Assembly: GCA_020055645.1 (NCBI GenBank)
Contig: CM034546.1
Span: 126,315,875 to 126,379,874 of the forward strand
Source: Tomocerus qinae
Lineage: Eukaryota > Arthropoda > Collembola > Entomobryomorpha > Tomoceridae
Length of the DNA stretch: 64,000 nucleotides
Direction: 5' to 3'
Each line of letters starts with the position of its first letter. Positions within the stretch are counted from its first letter, which is position 1. A model generated the notes under the pieces. The model did not search any database. It worked only from the letters and a program-made list of their open reading frames with translations, and was not told the DNA's origin. This document shows positions 59,455 to 64,000 of the stretch, one piece after another. The position numbers were made by a program, and so were the translations under genes.

Positions 59455-62400
59455 TTAGTCCTCCACTTTTAGGTTTTCAACGCCTTCTGCAGCAGCTTCA
59501 CCTTCACCCCCTTCGTCTTCCACTGTGGGTACTAAACAGTCCATACACTTTAATTAACATCCACTGTTCGTTTTTGGCTAACGATAACTAATTCGATGTG
59601 ATGAATACTGTATACTTAAAGTTTCCCGCAAGGATTGGGTTCAGAATTGTGAAAACGGATTTAAATAAATATTCCCGCGGGCGATTTGCATCGGAGAGAA
59701 AATGAAAATGAACTTACAGGGATCTCTAGAAGGTCTCCTTTGGGATAACTGCGAGTGAGACAAAGACGATGGGACAGAAGCACCAGAAACGGTTCTCGTG
59801 GGAAATGTCAAAGATGTCGAGCGGGCCAGGTTTTCTTCGTCTTCATGCTGTAAATCTTCATGATGTCTTTCTCTGTGGCTGGTAGTGCCGATGGTCACTG
59901 GCATGTCTGATTTCAATTCTGGATTTCCGCTGTTATTCGTATACACTTCCACCTATACAATTTATTATTTGAGGTAAAATGAATCCCCTAGAGAATTTGT
60001 ATTCTCCTCGGGGTGATTACAATAATCTATCGCTATAGAAAATAGATTTTCTAGCTTACCACGATGAAATAGTGATGTTGAATGATTCCCGTGATAGAAG
60101 GATAAGCATCCTTGGGAATATCAAGAGCGTCTTCCCACGTACTTTTCGGTTGAGCCAAATTAGGGTTTAAATTGTCTCTGGAACTGAGAATGACTTTGCT
60201 GGATTTTGATGTCAAATCGCTCCTCCACGTCAGCTTTTTGAGTAGCGAAACAGACACTTTGGTCACCTTTTTCTTGGAAGGGTTGAGTAACACCAAATTG
60301 AACGGGACTTGGTCATCAGGGAGGAACCCAGTACGAGACAAATGCAACGAAAACTTGATACCAGTGCTACTGGAGAAGATCGACGTATTCTGCTGCTTTT
60401 CCAAACACGCGGGCTTTAGCAAGGACGGATTTGATCTCAAATTCAGATAGCTGGAAATCTTGATTGTCTGTTTCGAGACGCGGGTATTGATTACAGATCC
60501 CGTGTTGACGTAGCCCACCACCTTGTACACTATTTCCCCTGAACTCCCCTTGAACGTCCCTGGAAAAGGATTCAGCTTCCGGATAGGAATCGCAAACTTA
60601 TAAACGTAGTTCCCTTTATCCACACTATGGACCCTCGGGGGCTGATAATTTGGATCCGAAGGAGGATAATCACCTGCATAATAACAATAACAATTTCAGA
60701 CTGAGTCTCTCCTATTCCAAACTCCTATTCTATTTTCATCCAAACTCCAATCCCTCTAAAAGTGCTAAAACTACATTTTACGAGAATTGTAAGCACGCGA
60801 CTTGGTGACATTTCTTTCTATTGCGTGCATTTTTTCACATGCAAATTTTACATTTAACACTATTTCCAAGTGCTAATTGCTAATTCTATTGATGGATTAA
60901 TTCTACTAAAATATTGTGTTTAAAGTGTCAATTTTAATTAGTACATAAGATAATTGTTGGTTGCATGTAGTGTACTTAAAATGTAACTAATTAAAATTCC
61001 CTCCGTCTTAATTGCAGTTATCAACTTACCCTATGTAACTGATAACGAGACCACCGAAGTAGAACCAAAAGCAAACACACCAAGGAATATACCTACATTT
61101 ATTGACCCCTCCCTTCAGGAAGAAAGAGGCCGACTTTGTCACAGCCAGGTAAACCACGCCCATTTGGACCATGATTTCCCTGACCATTTCGCCAAAATTA
61201 CCCCAATTTAGAAGAATAATGGAACTAGATCGGATAAAATGGCAAAATAAATCAATTTTCTTCTCCGATTTCTAACAGGGCAATACTATACTAAATATAT
61301 CGGAGAATTTCAGGCCCGATATTAGCTACAAATCACAAAATGGGCTACAAACCGTGCGAAGCGCGGAAATGTCCACACTTTTTTGCTAGTGACTGACGGG
61401 TCCACCATAATCAGGTGCCAAACCATGCCAAACAGAATTATGGGGACCCAGACGCATTATCCAGTCATATAAGAGCCATGCCGCCGTAATTGTTTTTAGT
61501 TTCCAGTCAAAAAAAGAAGAATCGGTTGCTATTTGCTAGTTTTTGCAAAAAATAGAAAATATGCCCTTGGCATAAAAATCAGGATAAAAAATGATAAAAA
61601 ATAGCGTTTGAAAAGGAAATGGGTGCCCTTCGGGCTGTACCACCTCCATCTCGAACCGACCCCGTCCCTGCGTCGGGATGAAAATCCCCTGCGTCCCGTC
61701 CCGAATTTAGACCCCAATCTTCCACCTTGAACAAACAATACCTATTTCGCGGTACGCCTATAATGAAAATCAAGCCACAAATTGTAATATGGGGCGATTC
61801 TTTGTAAAGTTAAACTTCTCCCTTAACATTTTACAATCTTTTACATCCCTAGCATTGGAGAATATCAATGGAGCCCATAAAAACACTCACCGCAAAAAAA
61901 ATGAATCTTTCGGACCTAATGGGCCCGCTTTCGTGACAACACGAGATCGCACCTTTACATTTTAGGTTGGGTTAGATGAGATTTTATGACATATCACGAA
62001 AGCGCGCCTTTTAGCTCTTTGGATGCGCTAACATGAAATAAACTGCCAAATGCCGATGTAATTTGACCTAAAGGATCTATACATTAAAATATTTAATGTT
62101 TGGACCGCGCATTGAATGATTATATTAAATTTAAAAGGGTTGACAGATTATCCTAATGAGTTTGAATGCGAGCTGGGATGTTCTAATATATCCCGAATCC
62201 CAATAGCCATTGCTGTAGATTAGTAAGTAGATTATAAAGAGTGCTGATGATGCCTATAGATGTTTAGTACGTTGTAGACATTTTTTATCAAGGTAAAATC
62301 ATGTCTCCTCCTTTTGTCCTAATTAATTTGCCTTTCTCCTTTCGTTAGCATTGGCAGGGTTTTAATTTGGCCTTTTGGCTAACAAGGAAATGATTAGGTA

Positions 62401-63040
62401 GGAAAATGTCTGCGTATTTTTAGTTGAACATGTACATACGTGTCTGACACGGTTTTAGTGTTTTATGGTTCTGTGTATCGTAGACGTATACGTATGTATG
62501 TAAGGATTTATGACTTAGATGTAATTTAGACATGCAGGGAGTGCAGTCCATAATATTTGCATACCAGACGAGGCATAATACTTACATTTGAGACTGGGAA
62601 TTCTTCCATGTGTATTTAAGGTAAGTATTAAATGCATATTTGCAGGATATTTTAGCACTCTGCAGGAAATTCGTATCCTTTCTCGGGTTATTAAACATGA
62701 AAGTTTCAAGGCATAAAACTTGTCTATTACATCAGCGGAAATTGTGAACATTTATCTCGCTTACCTGCTATAAGCTACTGTCCTAAGTTATTAGTTATGA
62801 TGCGAGAGCTTACTATTTGTTTTTTTGAATAAATTGTAAGGGGAAGGGTAGCAACTAATTAAACATTCTCCCCCTCGTAATATAATAATAATAATATTTT
62901 TATTTATTTATTATTGCCTTTGTATCCGACGAAGTAAATCGCTGTCCATTCGTAAGGCAAAAGGTCTTCTGTTTTCGTTCGCACAGTTTGTCCAGATCGA
63001 TAGTTGACTATTGCATGTCCCTCCAGTACAACACGAACAT
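59455..63040 (-). CDS. Arrestin-domain (alpha-arrestin) protein, 3' part, 4 exons in window
   Basis: The exons are 63040-62918, 60673-60060, 59952-59718 and 59531-59455, in phase. The first visible exon gives VRVVLEGHAIVNYRSGQ ... IYFVGYK from the arrestin N-domain. The second continues GDYPPSDPNYQPP and VYKFAIPIRKLNPFPGTFKG, then GEIVYKVVGYV and the C-domain (SRTGFLPDDQVPFNLVLLN). The third ends the fold (FIVVEVYT ... MPVTIGT) and enters a polar tail (SQLSQRRPSRDP); the last adds an acidic tail (TVEDEGGEGEAAAEG). Alpha-arrestins are cytosolic adaptors that bring E3 ubiquitin ligases to membrane proteins; PPxY motifs were not seen in this part. The 62.9-60.7 kb intron appears to use a GC donor (ACAAAG|GCAATA). 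The start exon is beyond the right edge or was missed. Confidence 0.82.
60674..62917. other. Intron of the arrestin gene with dispersed repeat sequence
   Basis: This 2.2 kb stretch contains GC-richer patches near 61100-61750 (for example CGTCCCTGCGTCGGG then CCTGCGTCCCGTCCCG) that look like old repeats. No exon was seen. Confidence 0.4.
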
Positions 63041-64000
63041 CTAAAACGCAAAAAAATCATCACGGGTGAGTAGGTATATTAACTGGGGTAGAAAATGAAA
63101 TAATGTTGCCTCTAATTCCGTGTGCACGAATCCCTACTGCATACACAGAAAGGAAAAGTACTATTTTAAACCGAAAAAAATCAGAATGTTAGTACCATGT
63201 CCGTCTTTGGTGCAGAATTACTTTAGAAATGCATTAATGGCCTAAATACAAGATATAAAATGTAGAAAATGCAATGGAAGTGCTTTTATAGCTTGAGAAT
63301 TCACATTAGAAAATATAACGACAGAATAATCAGATAAATACTCTCTTCAAACACATCGAGTATGTACTCAGATGGTCATAAATAATAATTTAGCCAAAGG
63401 AATGCCCGTATTAAATAAAAAAAGAAATCGGACACCGAATTACACCGAATTCCGAATACGTGTATGAATGTGAATGTTATTTTTCATGTAGCTACGGAGA
63501 TTATCGTCAAATGCAGGTCTATACCAGCAGAAAAGAACAATTAAGGAAAAAAACTAGCTGCAAGTGAAACCTGAGAGCCCGCCTGCCATTTCATATTTCT
63601 TATGAATTGAGATACTTGATGAAACAATCGACGGAACTTTAAGCGTAAGTGTCAGACTTGAGTGTGCTTTATTGAGTTGAGAATTTTGTTCGTATTAAGT
63701 GCAGTAGTAGTTTCATTACAACGACAAGATCTTAGAAATTCTATAAATACAGATATCTACTTAATATAAAATGGCCTAGAGAAAATGAGAAACTTTTTGC
63801 CACATCCCTACAATATTAAAACACTTTTGTTTTGTCATGACTCTTCATATTTGGCAACATTTTATTTTGCTACAGGGTCACATTAAACAAGTTATTTTAC
63901 ACATCCCAGCTTCCTCAAGTTTTTCTAAATACAGTACTGCTGCTGTCTTATTGATTGGATGAGTGTGATAGTTAAATATGACAGCCTTCCACAGAACTTG
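63041..64000. other. Upstream of the visible arrestin exons
   Basis: Probably intron; no exon with the expected arrestin N-terminus was recognised. Confidence 0.35.

Noticed and set aside
61529-61773. Arg/Gly-rich minus-strand frames
   Set aside because: They arise from GC-rich repeat sequence inside an arrestin intron.

Overview
The window is animal nuclear DNA. It is AT-rich, the genes have short GT-AG introns, signal peptides and poly-A signals, and there are many small non-autonomous transposons. The mix of genes (chemoreceptors of the arthropod gustatory type, CUB and C-type lectin mosaics, a tandem pair of fungal-like laccases) suggests an arthropod. A springtail (Collembola) is my best guess, held with moderate confidence. 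No bacterial operon, rRNA, tRNA or CRISPR array was seen. Exon joins were worked out by hand from splice signals and reading-frame phase. Where I give a protein length, the phases close.

Layout. 0.9-2.6 kb: broken remains of a modular polyketide synthase (ER, KR, carrier protein and terminal reductase pieces). 4.9-7.0 kb (-): a complete three-exon chemoreceptor. 8.6-10.95 kb: a transposon cluster with a 1.3 kb near-perfect palindrome. 11.6-25.9 kb: a tandem segmental duplication of about 7.3-7.6 kb. Each unit carries a two-exon laccase and a two-exon CARD-only gene, both on the minus strand. In unit A the CARD gene is frameshifted and a hAT-type MITE sits in its last exon or 3' end; in unit B it is intact. 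26.2-31.1 kb: a recent LTR element with LTRs that look identical and no recognisable gag-pol. 32.9-33.7 kb (-): the 3' part of a second chemoreceptor. 35.0-37.7 kb (+): a secreted four-CUB protein. 37.9-48.9 kb (-): a very large secreted protein of five C-type-lectin-like domains followed by roughly 900 residues of an FxPD/GTW repeat that I do not recognise. 49.6-51.3 kb: degenerate satellite. 51.6-53.5 kb: a 1.9 kb foldback element. 54.1-57.4 kb (+): a TUT1/Star-PAP-like nucleotidyltransferase that appears to have lost all three catalytic aspartates. 59.5-63.0 kb (-): the 3' part of an arrestin-domain protein.

The genes do not form one pathway. Two themes stand out. One is extracellular and defence or sensory gene families (laccase, lectin, CUB, CARD, chemoreceptor). 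The other is a dated record of mobile-element activity: the laccase duplication shows which insertions came before it (the shared intron MITE and the shared minisatellite) and which came after (the 17.2 kb hAT MITE, with an empty site in the sister copy).
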